NCBI RefSeq assembly: GCF_013409365.1
Contig: NZ_JACCBA010000001.1
Span: 9,558,363 to 9,622,362 of the forward strand
DNA: 64,000 nt
Direction of reading: 5' to 3'
DNA from: Actinomadura luteofluorescens
Lineage (GTDB): Bacteria > Actinomycetota > Actinomycetes > Streptosporangiales > Streptosporangiaceae
The notes under the pieces are model-generated. The model was not told the origin of the DNA. It did no database searches and saw only the letters and a program-made list of their open reading frames with translations. This document shows, piece after piece, positions 34,296 to 45,323 of the stretch. How positions within the stretch are numbered: position 1 is the stretch's first letter; the number at the start of each line of letters is the position of its first letter. A program made the position numbers and the translations under genes.

Positions 34296-35249
34296 TCACC
34301 GGGCGGCGCGGGCCAGGCGCTCGGCCATGGCCGCCACGCGGTCGCGCAGCCCGGCCGGTTCGCGGATCTCGAAGTCGATGTCGAGGTAGGCGATGCGCAG
34401 CGCCGTCCACTCCAGGGAGTCGGCGGAGGTGCGCAGCACGCAGGTGCGGTCGTCGACCGGCTCGACCTCGCCCTCGGTCACGCGGAACCGGTCGGCCAGT
34501 TCCCGCGCGGACGCGTGCACGAGCAGCACCGCCCGCGTCGCCGGGTGCGTCCCGGCCATGAAGCGGGTGACGAACTCGGCCGTGCCGGCGGCGGGCAGCT
34601 CGCGCGGCGCGACCCGCACGCCGGTCGGCAGCGGGCCGGACACGCGGTCGACGCGGAAGATCCGCCAGTCGTCGCGGCCGGCGTCGAACGCGACCAGGTA
34701 CCAGCGCCGCCCCGCCGACACCAGCCCGTGCGGCTCGACCAGGCGCCGGGTCTCCCGGTCGTCGGCGCCGCGGTAGGCGAAGCGGACGCGCTCGTGGTCG
34801 CGGCACGCCGCGGCCAGCACCGTCAGGGTCTCGGGGGCGGCGACCGGCCCGGCGGGCGGGGAGCCCAGCGTGGTGGTGGCGGCGTGCAGGGCGGTGACGC
34901 GGCGCCGCAGCCGCGCGGGCAGGACCTGTTCGAGCTTGGCCAGGGCCCGCACGGACGCCTCGGCGATGCCCTCGACCGCTCCCCCGGTGGCGGCGCGCAG
35001 CCCGACGGCGATCGCGACGGCCTCCTCGTCGTCCAGCAGCAGCGGCGGCATCGCGGCGCCGGCCTCCAGCACGTAGCCGCCGGCCGCGCCGAGCGTGGCG
35101 TGCACCGGGTAGCCGAGGCCGCGCAGCCGCTCGATGTCGCGGCGCACGGTCCGGGGGCTGACCGACAGGCGCTCGCACAGCTCGGGCCCGCTCCACTCCC
35201 GGCGGGTCTGCAGCAGCGACAGCAGCCGCAGCAAACGTTCGGACGACAT
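34296..35249 (-). CDS. WYL-domain transcriptional regulator (YafY type)
   Basis: A 317-residue regulator: N-terminal HTH_11 (LLRLLSLLQTRREWSGPELCERLSVSPRTVRRDIERLRGLGYPV), a linker, then a WYL domain around 135-215 (RVRFAYRGADDRETRRLVEPHGLVSAGRRWYLVAFD, where RWYL is the namesake motif) and a WCX-like C-terminus. WYL domains bind ligands such as nucleotides. It is upstream of a VOC gene on the same strand and divergent from the UvrA paralogue, so it may control both. Confidence 0.92.
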   Translation of the reverse strand: MSSERLLRLLSLLQTRREWSGPELCERLSVSPRTVRRDIERLRGLGYPVHATLGAAGGYVLEAGAAMPPLLLDDEEAVAIAVGLRAATGGAVEGIAEASVRALAKLEQVLPARLRRRVTALHAATTTLGSPPAGPVAAPETLTVLAAACRDHERVRFAYRGADDRETRRLVEPHGLVSAGRRWYLVAFDAGRDDWRIFRVDRVSGPLPTGVRVAPRELPAAGTAEFVTRFMAGTHPATRAVLLVHASARELADRFRVTEGEVEPVDDRTCVLRTSADSLEWTALRIAYLDIDFEIREPAGLRDRVAAMAERLARAAR

Positions 35250-35310
35250 ACCCCCAGTATGCGGCGAATGCGGTCAGGTTCTGGCCTCTTTGCCGCCTAG
35301 CGTGGCGGCC

Positions 35311-37628
<2,318 letters not shown>

Positions 37629-37632
<4 letters not shown>

Positions 37633-38099
37633 TTGTCGGGGACCAGGCGGGCGGGGAAGCCGCCGGTCGCGATCGGCCCCCACCGCTCGATGGTGACGCG
37701 GATCAGGGACTTGTCCTGGCGGCGCATCGCCTCCCGGTACTCGTCCCAGTCGGGGTGCTCCCCGGCGATGCAGCGGTAGTAGTCGACGAGCGCGTCGGCG
37801 GCCTCGGGCATGTCGATGACCTCGGCGGTGCCGTCGACCTGCACGTAGGGGCCGTTGAAGTCGTCGGACAGCACGCACACCGACACGCGCGCGTCACGGC
37901 GGGCGTTGCGGGCCTTGGCCCGCTCGGGGTAGGTGGAGACGACGACGCGGCCCTGGCCGTCGACGCCGCACGTCACCGGCGACATCTGGGGCCGCCCGTC
38001 GGCGCGGGCGGTGGACAGCAGCGCGTGGTGGCGGGGACGCAGGAACTCCAGCAGTTCGGAGCGGTCCACGCGGTTCGCGGTGGCGATCGAAGGAGCCAT
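37629..38099 (-). CDS. PPOX-class flavin/F420-dependent oxidoreductase
   Basis: A 156-residue split-barrel protein of the pyridoxamine-phosphate-oxidase superfamily: LRPRHHALLSTARADGRPQMSPVTCGVD, then VVVSTYPERAKARNARRDARVSVCVL, and a C-terminal LIRVTIERWGP. Actinobacterial members usually bind F420 or flavin. ATG 38099 follows AAGGAG. Its stop shares a CTAG with that of the convergent UvrA paralogue. Its substrate is unknown. Confidence 0.88.
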
Positions 38100-38199
38100 G
38101 CACGCAACTCTAGGAACCCGGCACCGATGAGTTCCCCTCCGCCCCGCCGTCTACCTCTTCGAAGGCTCCAGGCAGGCCGCTTCCCAAGGGAGGACGACG

Positions 38200-38724
38200 A
38201 TGAGCGACCGCGATCCCGTCGAGGCGCGCGACCTCGACATCTACGGCGCCGGAGAGCTGGCGTGGGACGGCGTGCGGGAGGCGCTGGAGGCGGCGCTGCC
38301 GAAGGCCGAGACGCCGGTGTTCCTCGGCACGGTCCGCCCGGACGGGCGCCCGCACTCGGCGGGCGTCGGCGCGCTGTGGCACGACGGGGACCTGTACGTC
38401 GTCAGCGGGCCCGGCACGCGCAAGTCCCGGAACCTGATGGCGAACCCGGCGTGCACGGTCTCGGTCCGCACCCCTGTCGGGGACGTGGTGCTGGAGGGCG
38501 AGGCGGAGCGCGTCACCGACCCGGCCGTCCTGGAGGCGGTCGCGGCCGGCTACCGGGACGGCGGATGGCCGGCGCGGGTGGAGGGCGAGGCGTTCACCGC
38601 GCCCTACAGCGCGCAGAGCGCGGGCCGGCCGCCGTGGCACCTCTACCGGATCGCCTTCCACACGGTGTTCACGGTGGGGACGGTGGAGCCGTTCGGCGCG
38701 ATGCGGTGGACGTTCGCGCGCTGA
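38200..38724 (+). CDS. Pyridoxamine 5'-phosphate oxidase family protein
   Basis: A 174-residue split-barrel flavin-fold protein: VFLGTVRPDGRPHSAGVGALWHDGDLYVVSGPGTRKSRNLMANPACTVSV, followed by VVLEGEAERVTDP and the C-terminal PPWHLYRIAFHTVFTVGTVEP. It is of the same superfamily as its divergent neighbour but not a close paralogue. ATG 38200 follows GGGAGGA. It may be a FMN- or F420-binding reductase; no substrate is indicated. Confidence 0.88.
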   Translation: MSDRDPVEARDLDIYGAGELAWDGVREALEAALPKAETPVFLGTVRPDGRPHSAGVGALWHDGDLYVVSGPGTRKSRNLMANPACTVSVRTPVGDVVLEGEAERVTDPAVLEAVAAGYRDGGWPARVEGEAFTAPYSAQSAGRPPWHLYRIAFHTVFTVGTVEPFGAMRWTFAR

Positions 38725-38769
38725 CCCCGCTGACCACGGCGCCGACCGGCGGGCATGCCGGCTCGGCGG

Positions 38770-40083
38770 TCAGCCGCTCAGCAGGGCGAACAGGCCGGCG
38801 CAGGTGAGCGCGACCATGACGGCCGCGACGGGCAGCTGCGCCCGCGCGGCCGGGCCGGGGCCGCGCAGGGCGAGGTCGTGCGCGGCGATGGTGCCACAGA
38901 TGTGGCCGAGGACGATGGCGTTGACCTGGACCTGCGCGATGAGGGTGGGTCCGGCGAGGTCGTAGTCGACGCGGTTGCCGGTGGAGCCGAGCAGGTTCAG
39001 GCCCGTCCCGAAGGGGTCGCCGGCGAGGATGAACGTGGTCTGGCCCTCCAGGACGAAGAACGAGAAGTAGTGGGCGAGGGTGTAGCCGAGGGCGATCGGC
39101 AGCAGGGTGGCGGCGAACCGCGCGGGCCAGGACCGGGTGTGCGGGAGGGCGGGGTCGTGGCGGGTCAGCCGTTCGCTGAGCGTCAGCGCCGCGACGTACA
39201 GCAGCGCGACGGCGCCGACGGCGGCGGCGAGCCCCAGGGTGCCGGCGGGAACGCTGGCGGGGTCGACGTTGTCGCGCCAGTAGGTGGTGCGGGTGATGCC
39301 GTCGAATCCGGTCGAGCCGATCAGCACGCAGGCGGTCGCGGTGAGGCCGGGTTCGGGGTCGCCCTTCATCAGTCCGGTGAGCGGGGTGCGCAGGACGAGG
39401 GCGCCGTCGCCGCGCCGCCCGATCGGGCACAGGCGGGCCAGCAGGCTGGAGTAGGCCTCGAACCCGTCGCCGCGGGTGAACCAGTCGCGGCCGAACCACC
39501 AGGCGGGGGTCAGGTTCCCGGCGGCGTAGGCGAGGATGAGGGCGCCGACCAGGCGCGGGTCGGAGCGGTGCGGGGCGACCAGTTCCAGCCAGACGAATCC
39601 GGTGAGCCAGGCGGCCGCGGGCCAGTAGCCGAGCCGGGCGGGCAGGGGGCGCCGCCCCGACGGCGGGGTGCGGGTGGCGCGGCACAGCGCGGCGTGCAGG
39701 GTCCGCAGCGGGTTGACGCGCCGCCACACGGGTCCGAGCAGGACGCTGGCGGGGACCAGGCCGACCCAGAACGTGACGAACAGCGCCCACGGTGCGAGGT
39801 TGCGGGCGTCGGAGGGGGGTCCGGCGAACGCGACGGCGACGACCAGGGCGGCCGCGGCCAGGGCGAGAGCGCGTCCGGCCGCGGTGAGGGCGGTCGAGTC
39901 CAGCGCGCGGGCGAGGGCGGGCGGCAGCGGGCGTCCGGCGCCGGGGTGGAGGCGGGGCCGCTTCCACGCGGCGGTGAGGGCGAGGAAGGAGGCCGCGACG
40001 GCCAGGCCGCCGCCGGCGATGGCGGCGACGGCGTCCAGCGGCAGGTCGGTGCGGCCGCCGAGCCCGTGGGCGAGCACGTGCAC
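38770..40083 (-). CDS. Polytopic membrane protein, function unknown
   Basis: A 437-residue integral membrane protein with about ten to eleven hydrophobic segments. Loops contain NPLRTLHAALCRATRTPP, PIGRRGDGALVLRTPL and TSTGFDGITRTTYWRDN-like stretches, and the last third holds YTLAHYFSFFVLEGQTTFIL and IVLGHICGTIAAHDLAL, with His residues inside or next to membrane segments. I do not know a named family. GTG 40083 starts 3 nt after the lipoprotein gene, so the two form an operon, divergent from another large membrane protein. A role in metal or redox handling is suggested only by context. Confidence 0.8.
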   Translation of the reverse strand: MHVLAHGLGGRTDLPLDAVAAIAGGGLAVAASFLALTAAWKRPRLHPGAGRPLPPALARALDSTALTAAGRALALAAAALVVAVAFAGPPSDARNLAPWALFVTFWVGLVPASVLLGPVWRRVNPLRTLHAALCRATRTPPSGRRPLPARLGYWPAAAWLTGFVWLELVAPHRSDPRLVGALILAYAAGNLTPAWWFGRDWFTRGDGFEAYSSLLARLCPIGRRGDGALVLRTPLTGLMKGDPEPGLTATACVLIGSTGFDGITRTTYWRDNVDPASVPAGTLGLAAAVGAVALLYVAALTLSERLTRHDPALPHTRSWPARFAATLLPIALGYTLAHYFSFFVLEGQTTFILAGDPFGTGLNLLGSTGNRVDYDLAGPTLIAQVQVNAIVLGHICGTIAAHDLALRGPGPAARAQLPVAAVMVALTCAGLFALLSG

Positions 40084-40086
40084 GGG

Positions 40087-40512
40087 TCACCCGACCTGGA
40101 GTTCGAGGACGCGGGCGCCGGAGTGGTGCAGTTCGGCCTCGAAGACGCCCGGGGTGCCGGCGGTGAACCGCAGGGTGGCCGCCCGTCCGGGGCGCAGTTC
40201 GAGCTCGCGGTCGTAGCCGTGCAGGTGGAACTCGTCGGCGGTGTCGCCGGTGACGGTGATCTCGACGGTGGCGCCGCGCGGGACCTTCACGCGGCGCCGC
40301 GCGGTGTGGGCCTTCCCGCCGGTCACGGTCACGGTGATCCGGACGGCGGACGGCCCGGACGCGGCCGGGGCGCTTCCCGGCGCGGCGGGTGAGCCGGACC
40401 GCGCGGCCGGCGGGGTCCGGGGCGCGGGCTCGCCGCAGGCGGCCGCGGCCGCCAACGCCGCCGCGGCCGCGATCAGCGCCGTGGTCGCTCTGGTTCGTGT
40501 CCGCCGCCGCAT
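40087..40512 (-). CDS. Cupredoxin-like lipoprotein
   Basis: A 141-residue exported protein. The basic N-terminus and Ala-rich core end in a lipobox-like LAAAAAC (C26). A Pro/Ala/Ser linker follows, then an ~85-residue beta-rich domain: VRITVTVTGGKAH, VPRGATVEITVTGDTADEFHLHGYDRELEL and a FEAELHHSGARVLELQVG end. This matches the cupredoxin_1 pattern, with His in HLHGYD and HHSG as possible copper ligands; a canonical Cys ligand is missing. It is first gene of a two-gene operon. Extracytoplasmic copper binding is likely but unproven. Confidence 0.8.
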   Translation of the reverse strand: MRRRTRTRATTALIAAAAALAAAAACGEPAPRTPPAARSGSPAAPGSAPAASGPSAVRITVTVTGGKAHTARRRVKVPRGATVEITVTGDTADEFHLHGYDRELELRPGRAATLRFTAGTPGVFEAELHHSGARVLELQVG

Positions 40513-40541
40513 GTGTCCCCTTCCGTTCCGGTGTCGCACAC

Positions 40542-40573
40542 CACAAATTGTGACACTAGACAATGACACATTG
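40542..40573. promoter_or_regulatory. Two adjacent palindromes in the divergent membrane-protein promoter region
   Basis: CACAAATTGTG (40542-40552) and CAATGACACATTG (40561-40573) are both perfect inverted repeats with odd centres. TGACAC repeats at 40551 and 40564, 13 nt apart. The stretch is strongly AT-rich against its surroundings and lies between the divergent lipoprotein and 622-residue membrane-protein genes, so it is likely their shared operator-promoter. Confidence 0.6.
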
Positions 40574-40650
40574 GGAAGTGGCATACTCCGGCCAGGGGTT
40601 CGTCCTGTTCGGTTGAGGGACGTCCCGGTTCGCGCGTCGAGGGAGCAGCG

Positions 40651-42519
40651 GTGTTGGAGCACGTGACGGGCATGAGCGCGACGATCGGCGGCGCGGGCGC
40701 GCGGCTCGCCGCGGCACCGGCCAAGCCGGCGGGCGGCGCCGCCCTCGACCAGATCCTCATCGCCTCCGGCGCCGCGGCCGCGCTGACGGCGGCGCTGCTG
40801 GTGCTCGGCTGGGGGCATCGCAGCGGCCGCATCACCGTCCTGGCGAGGGCGGCCGACCTCGCGACGCGCGGCCCGGGCCGCGGCACCCCGGGGTGGGCGG
40901 CGCTGCCGATCCCGGTCGCGATGGTGTCGCTGATGGTCGCGCTCCTCGGAATGTACTGGGACATCTCCCTGCACATCTCGCACGGCCGGGACGAGGGGCC
41001 GCTGGCCAACATCGCCCACTACCCCATCCTGGTCGGACTGTTCGGCATCTTCACCGCCGGTGTCCTGGCCGTCGTGCTGCCCAGGGGCGAGCGCCCCGGG
41101 GCCGCGTCGCTGCGGATCACGCGGGACTGGCACGCCCCCGCGGGCGGCGTGCTGCTGGCCGGCGCCGGCTTCTACGCGCTGCTGGGGTTCCCCCTCGACG
41201 ACGTGTGGCACCGCATCTTCGGCCAGGACGTCACTCTGTGGGGGCCCACGCACCTGATGCTGATCGGCGGGGCGGGCCTGTCGCTGGTGGCGATGATGGT
41301 GCTGGAGCGGGAGGGCCGCCGGGCCTGCGGCGACACCGGCCGGCCGCCGGGATGGCTGCGGTACGCGCGGCGCTGCATGCACGCGGGCGGGCTGCTGATC
41401 GGGCTGTCGGTGTTCCAGGCCGAGTACGACTTCGGGGTGCCGCAGTTCCGGCTCGTCCACCAGCCGCTGCTGATCGCGCTGGCGGCGGGCTGCGCGCTGG
41501 TCGCCGCGCGGCTGTGGGCCGGGCGCGGCGGCGCCGTGTTCGCCGTGCTGTTCTACATGGTGGTGCGCGGCGGGGTGTCGGTCCTGGTCGGCGGGGTGAT
41601 CGGGGAGCTGTGGGCGGCGGTGCCGCTGTACTTCGCCGAGGCGCTGTGCGTGGAGATCGCGGCGCTGGTGCTGGCGCGGCGGCCGCTGGCGCTGGGCGCG
41701 GTGTCGGGCGTGCTGATCGGCACCGCCGGGTTCGGCGCCGAGTACGCCTACGGGCAGGTGGCGTTCCGGCTGCCGTGGACGCCGGACATCGTGGCCGAGG
41801 GCATGGCGATGGCCGTGGCCGGCGGTGTCGCGGGCGGCGTGTGCGGGGCGCTGCTGGCCGAGGGGCTGCACGGCAGGTCGTCGCGGCCGGCGGTGGCGCG
41901 CGGGCTGTTCGCGGCGGCGATCCTCGCGGTGGCGGCGGCGGTCGCCAACGGCCTGGTCGTCTCGGTCCCGCAGGGCCGCACGGCCACCGTCACCCTCACC
42001 GGCGTCCGCGGCGACGCCGCGCACCGCACCGCCGAGGCCCGCGTCGAGTTCTCCCCCGCCGACGCCGTCGACGGCCCGGCCTGGGTGACGGTCACGGGCT
42101 GGCAGGGGCAGGGCCTGCACGTCGACCGCCTGGTGAAGGTGCGCGAGGGCGTCTACCGCACGAGCGGGCCGATGCCGCTGCACGGCGAGTGGAAGACGCT
42201 GGTGCGCGTCCACGACGGGCGGACGCTGGCGGGCGTCCCCGTCTACCTGCCCGACGACCCGGCGATCGGCGCGAAGGAGCTGCCCGCTCCGCCGCGCTTC
42301 ACCCGGGACCTGCAGGGCGAGCGGACCATCCTGCAGCGGGAGCTGAAGACCGACGTGCCGGGCTGGCTGTGGGCGGCGTGCTCGGCGGTGGTGCTGCTGT
42401 GCACCCTGGCGCTGGTGCTGTCGCTGGGCTGGGGCGTGGCGCGGATCGCGCGGCGGCTGCCGGACCGTCCCGGGCCCGCCGCCGGACGGGACGGGGAGCG
42501 CGCGGGGGCGGGCGCGTGA
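40651..42519 (+). CDS. Large polytopic membrane protein with C-terminal FixH/YtkA-like domain
   Basis: A 622-residue membrane protein with roughly eleven hydrophobic segments in residues 30-440. Several carry or border on His (MYWDISLHISHGRDEG, NIAHYPILVGLFG, WGPTHLMLIGG, LVHQPLLIAL). A ~140-residue extracytoplasmic beta-domain follows (TVTLTGVRGDAAHRTAEARVEF, GVYRTSGPMPLHGEWKTLVRVHDG), reminiscent of FixH/YtkA/CopC-type metal-associated folds, then a last membrane segment. I do not know a named family. GTG 40651 opens the plus-strand arm of the divergent module and overlaps a 49-residue gene by 4 nt. Confidence 0.78.
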   Translation: MLEHVTGMSATIGGAGARLAAAPAKPAGGAALDQILIASGAAAALTAALLVLGWGHRSGRITVLARAADLATRGPGRGTPGWAALPIPVAMVSLMVALLGMYWDISLHISHGRDEGPLANIAHYPILVGLFGIFTAGVLAVVLPRGERPGAASLRITRDWHAPAGGVLLAGAGFYALLGFPLDDVWHRIFGQDVTLWGPTHLMLIGGAGLSLVAMMVLEREGRRACGDTGRPPGWLRYARRCMHAGGLLIGLSVFQAEYDFGVPQFRLVHQPLLIALAAGCALVAARLWAGRGGAVFAVLFYMVVRGGVSVLVGGVIGELWAAVPLYFAEALCVEIAALVLARRPLALGAVSGVLIGTAGFGAEYAYGQVAFRLPWTPDIVAEGMAMAVAGGVAGGVCGALLAEGLHGRSSRPAVARGLFAAAILAVAAAVANGLVVSVPQGRTATVTLTGVRGDAAHRTAEARVEFSPADAVDGPAWVTVTGWQGQGLHVDRLVKVREGVYRTSGPMPLHGEWKTLVRVHDGRTLAGVPVYLPDDPAIGAKELPAPPRFTRDLQGERTILQRELKTDVPGWLWAACSAVVLLCTLALVLSLGWGVARIARRLPDRPGPAAGRDGERAGAGA

Positions 42520-42665
42520 CGGCGCCGGACGGGGTGCTGGCGTCCCATCCGATCATCACGGCGGTGCCGTTCTTCGTGCCGACCTTCGTGGTCGTCGCGG
42601 TGATCGTGTTCGTGGTGTGGCGGGACCGCCGCCGCGGCGACGACGACCCGCCGGACGCCCCGTAG
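42516..42665 (+). CDS. 49-residue single-span membrane protein
   Basis: GTG 42516 overlaps the upstream stop (GTGA). The short protein has a polar start, one hydrophobic span (ITAVPFFVPTFVVVAVIVFVV) and a charged tail WRDRRRGDDDPPDAP. The arrangement predicts a membrane anchor with its C-terminus in the cytoplasm. Translational coupling to the 622-residue protein suggests it is a small subunit of that complex. No family is known to me. Confidence 0.7.
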   Translation: MTAPDGVLASHPIITAVPFFVPTFVVVAVIVFVVWRDRRRGDDDPPDAP

Positions 42666-42676
42666 ACTCTGCGGTC

Positions 42677-43468
42677 ATGAACGACCGGCCGTCTCCCGTC
42701 CCGTACCTGTCCGAGCTGTTCTCGCTGGAGGGCAGGGTCGCGGTGGTGACGGGCGGCAGCTCAGGGATCGGCCGGGCGATCGCCGGAGCGCTCGCGCGGG
42801 CCGGGGCCTCGGTGGTGGTCGTGGCGCGGCGGGAGGCCGAGCTGGCGGCGACCGTCCGTGAGCTGGAGGGGCACGGCTGCCGGGCGGCGGCGGTGAGCGC
42901 CGACCTGGGGTCGCGCGACGCGGTCGCCGAGGCCGCCGATGCCGCGGCGGCGGCGTTCGGCGAGCCCGACATCCTGGTCAACGCGGCGGGGGTGAACCTG
43001 CGGCCGCCGATGGACGAGCTCGGCACCGACGTGTGGGACGCCACGATGGCGGTGAACCTGGAGGCGCCGTTCCTGCTCGGGCAGCGGTTCGGGCCGGGGA
43101 TGGCCGAGCGCGGCTTCGGGCGGCTCATCCACATCGCCTCGCAGCAGGCGTTCCGGGCGTCGGTGACCAGCGGCGCCTACGGGGTGTCCAAGGCGGGGCT
43201 GGTGGCGCTGGCCCGGTCGCAGGCCGAGGCGTGGTCGCCCCGCGGCGTCACCGCCAACGCCCTGGTCCCGGGTTTCGTGATGACGCCGCTGAACGCGCGC
43301 CTGTCGTCGGACCCGGCGAAGGTCCGGGCGCTCGCCGAGCGGACGATGACCGGCCGCAACGGCCTGGCGGACGACTTCGCCGGCGCGGCGGTGTTCCTGG
43401 CCTCGCCGTCGGCCGCCTACGTCACCGGCCAGTCGATCTTCGTCGACGGCGGCTTCTCCGCCCACTAG
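42677..43468 (+). CDS. Short-chain dehydrogenase/reductase (classical SDR)
   Basis: A 263-residue classical SDR. The cofactor loop is VTGGSSGIGRAI, the NAG motif is LVNAAGVN, and the catalytic Ser-Tyr-Lys is seen in IASQQAFRASVTSGAYGVSKAG, with the C-terminal VTGQSIFVDGGFSAH. It resembles gluconate 5-dehydrogenase-type and sugar-alcohol dehydrogenases. ARREAE after beta2 suggests NADP+ preference. ATG 42677. It lies directly before the lower-GC island and may or may not belong to it. Confidence 0.92.
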   Translation: MNDRPSPVPYLSELFSLEGRVAVVTGGSSGIGRAIAGALARAGASVVVVARREAELAATVRELEGHGCRAAAVSADLGSRDAVAEAADAAAAAFGEPDILVNAAGVNLRPPMDELGTDVWDATMAVNLEAPFLLGQRFGPGMAERGFGRLIHIASQQAFRASVTSGAYGVSKAGLVALARSQAEAWSPRGVTANALVPGFVMTPLNARLSSDPAKVRALAERTMTGRNGLADDFAGAAVFLASPSAAYVTGQSIFVDGGFSAH

Positions 43469-43494
43469 AGCACCCCCCGGAACGGGCCGGGCGG

Positions 43495-45201
43495 CTACTG
43501 CGACCCTGGCCGTGGCTTCAGGTGTTCTGGGTCTTGCATGAGGACGCTGACCCCGAAGGGCGGCACCGTCATGCGCAGCGGGCCGTCCCCTGGTCCGCCG
43601 ACCGGCGCGGGGAGGCCGGGATCGAGGATGTCCACCAGCGGACCCCCTGGTTCCACGTCCGTCGAAAGGTCCAGCGCTGAGAGGTCCAGGCGGCGGGCCC
43701 GGTCGGCGGTGTTGAGGACGACCAGCGCCGACCCCTCGCGGTGGCGGCGCACGAAGGCGTAGATCCCGGGCCCGCCGGGATCGGAGAAGACCACCTCCTG
43801 CTCCCCGAAGCGCAGCGCGGCATGCCGCCGGCGGATCTCGATCAGCCGCCGCGTCCAACCGAACGCCGGCGACGACCGGTCGAACCCGTCGCCGGCGGAA
43901 CTCGCCGAGACGAATTTCCCCGCCGCGAACATGTCCTCCCGATTTCCCGGATCGGCGGGATCTGCGAGATTCTCCGGATCGAGCCTTCCGGACGCCTGCC
44001 GAAATCCCCTCTCGGTACCGTAGTAGAGCATGGGAATGCCGAGCGAGAAGAGAACGAAGGCCAGGCCGACGCGGAGTCGTTCCAGTGGTTCGCCGTCCCT
44101 GAGGAACCGGTAGAGGTCGTGGTTGTCGATGAACCTGACGGTGGATCCGTGGTCGCCGCCGAACGCCTTCGCCGCGATCTCGAAGCTGTGCTCCAGTAGG
44201 CGGGCGGGCCCGCACCCGTGAAGTGCCCGGTTCTGCCGCCGGTATTCGCCGTAGTTGTACATGGCGCTCACCCCGGACTCGAAGCAGGAGGCGATGAGCG
44301 TGTCATCACTGCTGGCGTGTTCTCCGATGACCGCGAAATTCGATTTCCCCAGCGAACGCGCATAGTTCTTGACGGCCGAGCTGAGATCTTGGATGAAAGT
44401 GCGGTCCATGTGCCGGATCGCGTCCAGGCGCACACCGTCGATGTCGGTTTCTTTGATCCACCAGCAGGCGATGTACTGGAGCAGTTCCCGGGTCCGGGGA
44501 TTTTCCGTGGCGAGCCTGCGGTAGTCCGGCGGGAAGTCGCCTTGCGTCTCCTGGTCGGTGTCCTCCCAGTCGTCGATGACGCCGCGCCGGGAGAAATGCT
44601 GAGGTGAGGCGAGTTCGATCGGCAGGACCGCGATGCCGTTCGCCGCGACGTCGGCCGCCTCCCGGGTGCCCTTCCATGCGTTGCTGCCGTCCGCGTAGTC
44701 GAAGACGGGTCCGGCGTGGTTGAGGACGAGGTCGAGGACGACCCGGAGGCCGAGGCGGTGGGCGGTGTCGACGAGGCGGCGGAGCTCGGCGAGCTCGCCC
44801 AGCCTCGGGTCCACGGCCATGAAGTGCACGGGGGCGTAGCCGTGGTAGGCGCCGGATCCGTTGAGCGCCACCGGCGACAGCTGGACGGTGGTGGCGCCGA
44901 GATCGTGAACGTAGCCGAGCCGGGACGTCAGTCCGCGCAGGTCTCCGCCGTGGCGCGAGGTCCCGTCCGCGCGGTCTCCTTCGGCCGCGATCGGTTCGGT
45001 GGCCTGAAAGCGGTCCGTGACGATCGAATAGAAGATCTCCGCTCGCCAGTCCTCCGGTGAGGGGTGATAACGGCGCCCCGCCGGTTTCTCAAGTGAGGTG
45101 GCGGCGATGGACTCTGGTGCGCCGGCCTCGGGGGCGGGCACGGACGGACCGGCGTTCCGGGAGGGGTCCGGAGACTCGATCATGGTGATGACTATAGGCA
45201 T
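43495..45201 (-). CDS. GH13 alpha-amylase-family enzyme
   Basis: A ~568-residue GH13 enzyme. All conserved regions are visible: I DLVLNHAG, II DGVRLDAIRH (nucleophile D260), III AVIGEHASS (acid/base E294) and IV VRFIDNHD (third acid near D362). A C-terminal beta-domain follows (PGIYAFVRRHREGSALVVLNTADRARRLDLS). There is no signal peptide, so it is cytoplasmic. The start is uncertain between ATG 45201 and 45183. Base composition is clearly lower in GC than neighbours (stretches such as 43900-44420), suggesting transfer. It is divergent from a carbamoyltransferase operon. Substrate may be an alpha-glucan, trehalose or a glucosylated metabolite. Confidence 0.88.
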   Translation of the reverse strand: MPIVITMIESPDPSRNAGPSVPAPEAGAPESIAATSLEKPAGRRYHPSPEDWRAEIFYSIVTDRFQATEPIAAEGDRADGTSRHGGDLRGLTSRLGYVHDLGATTVQLSPVALNGSGAYHGYAPVHFMAVDPRLGELAELRRLVDTAHRLGLRVVLDLVLNHAGPVFDYADGSNAWKGTREAADVAANGIAVLPIELASPQHFSRRGVIDDWEDTDQETQGDFPPDYRRLATENPRTRELLQYIACWWIKETDIDGVRLDAIRHMDRTFIQDLSSAVKNYARSLGKSNFAVIGEHASSDDTLIASCFESGVSAMYNYGEYRRQNRALHGCGPARLLEHSFEIAAKAFGGDHGSTVRFIDNHDLYRFLRDGEPLERLRVGLAFVLFSLGIPMLYYGTERGFRQASGRLDPENLADPADPGNREDMFAAGKFVSASSAGDGFDRSSPAFGWTRRLIEIRRRHAALRFGEQEVVFSDPGGPGIYAFVRRHREGSALVVLNTADRARRLDLSALDLSTDVEPGGPLVDILDPGLPAPVGGPGDGPLRMTVPPFGVSVLMQDPEHLKPRPGSQ

Positions 45202-45323
45202 GCGAGAGCTCGCCGGACCAGTCCCGCCCGCCCTACTTGTCACTGCCCGAAGATGAATGATTCACTGCAGGTGATCGCCGCCTTGACGGTCCGGCGGCCA
45301 GGCTTCGAACAGAAGGAGGGCCC

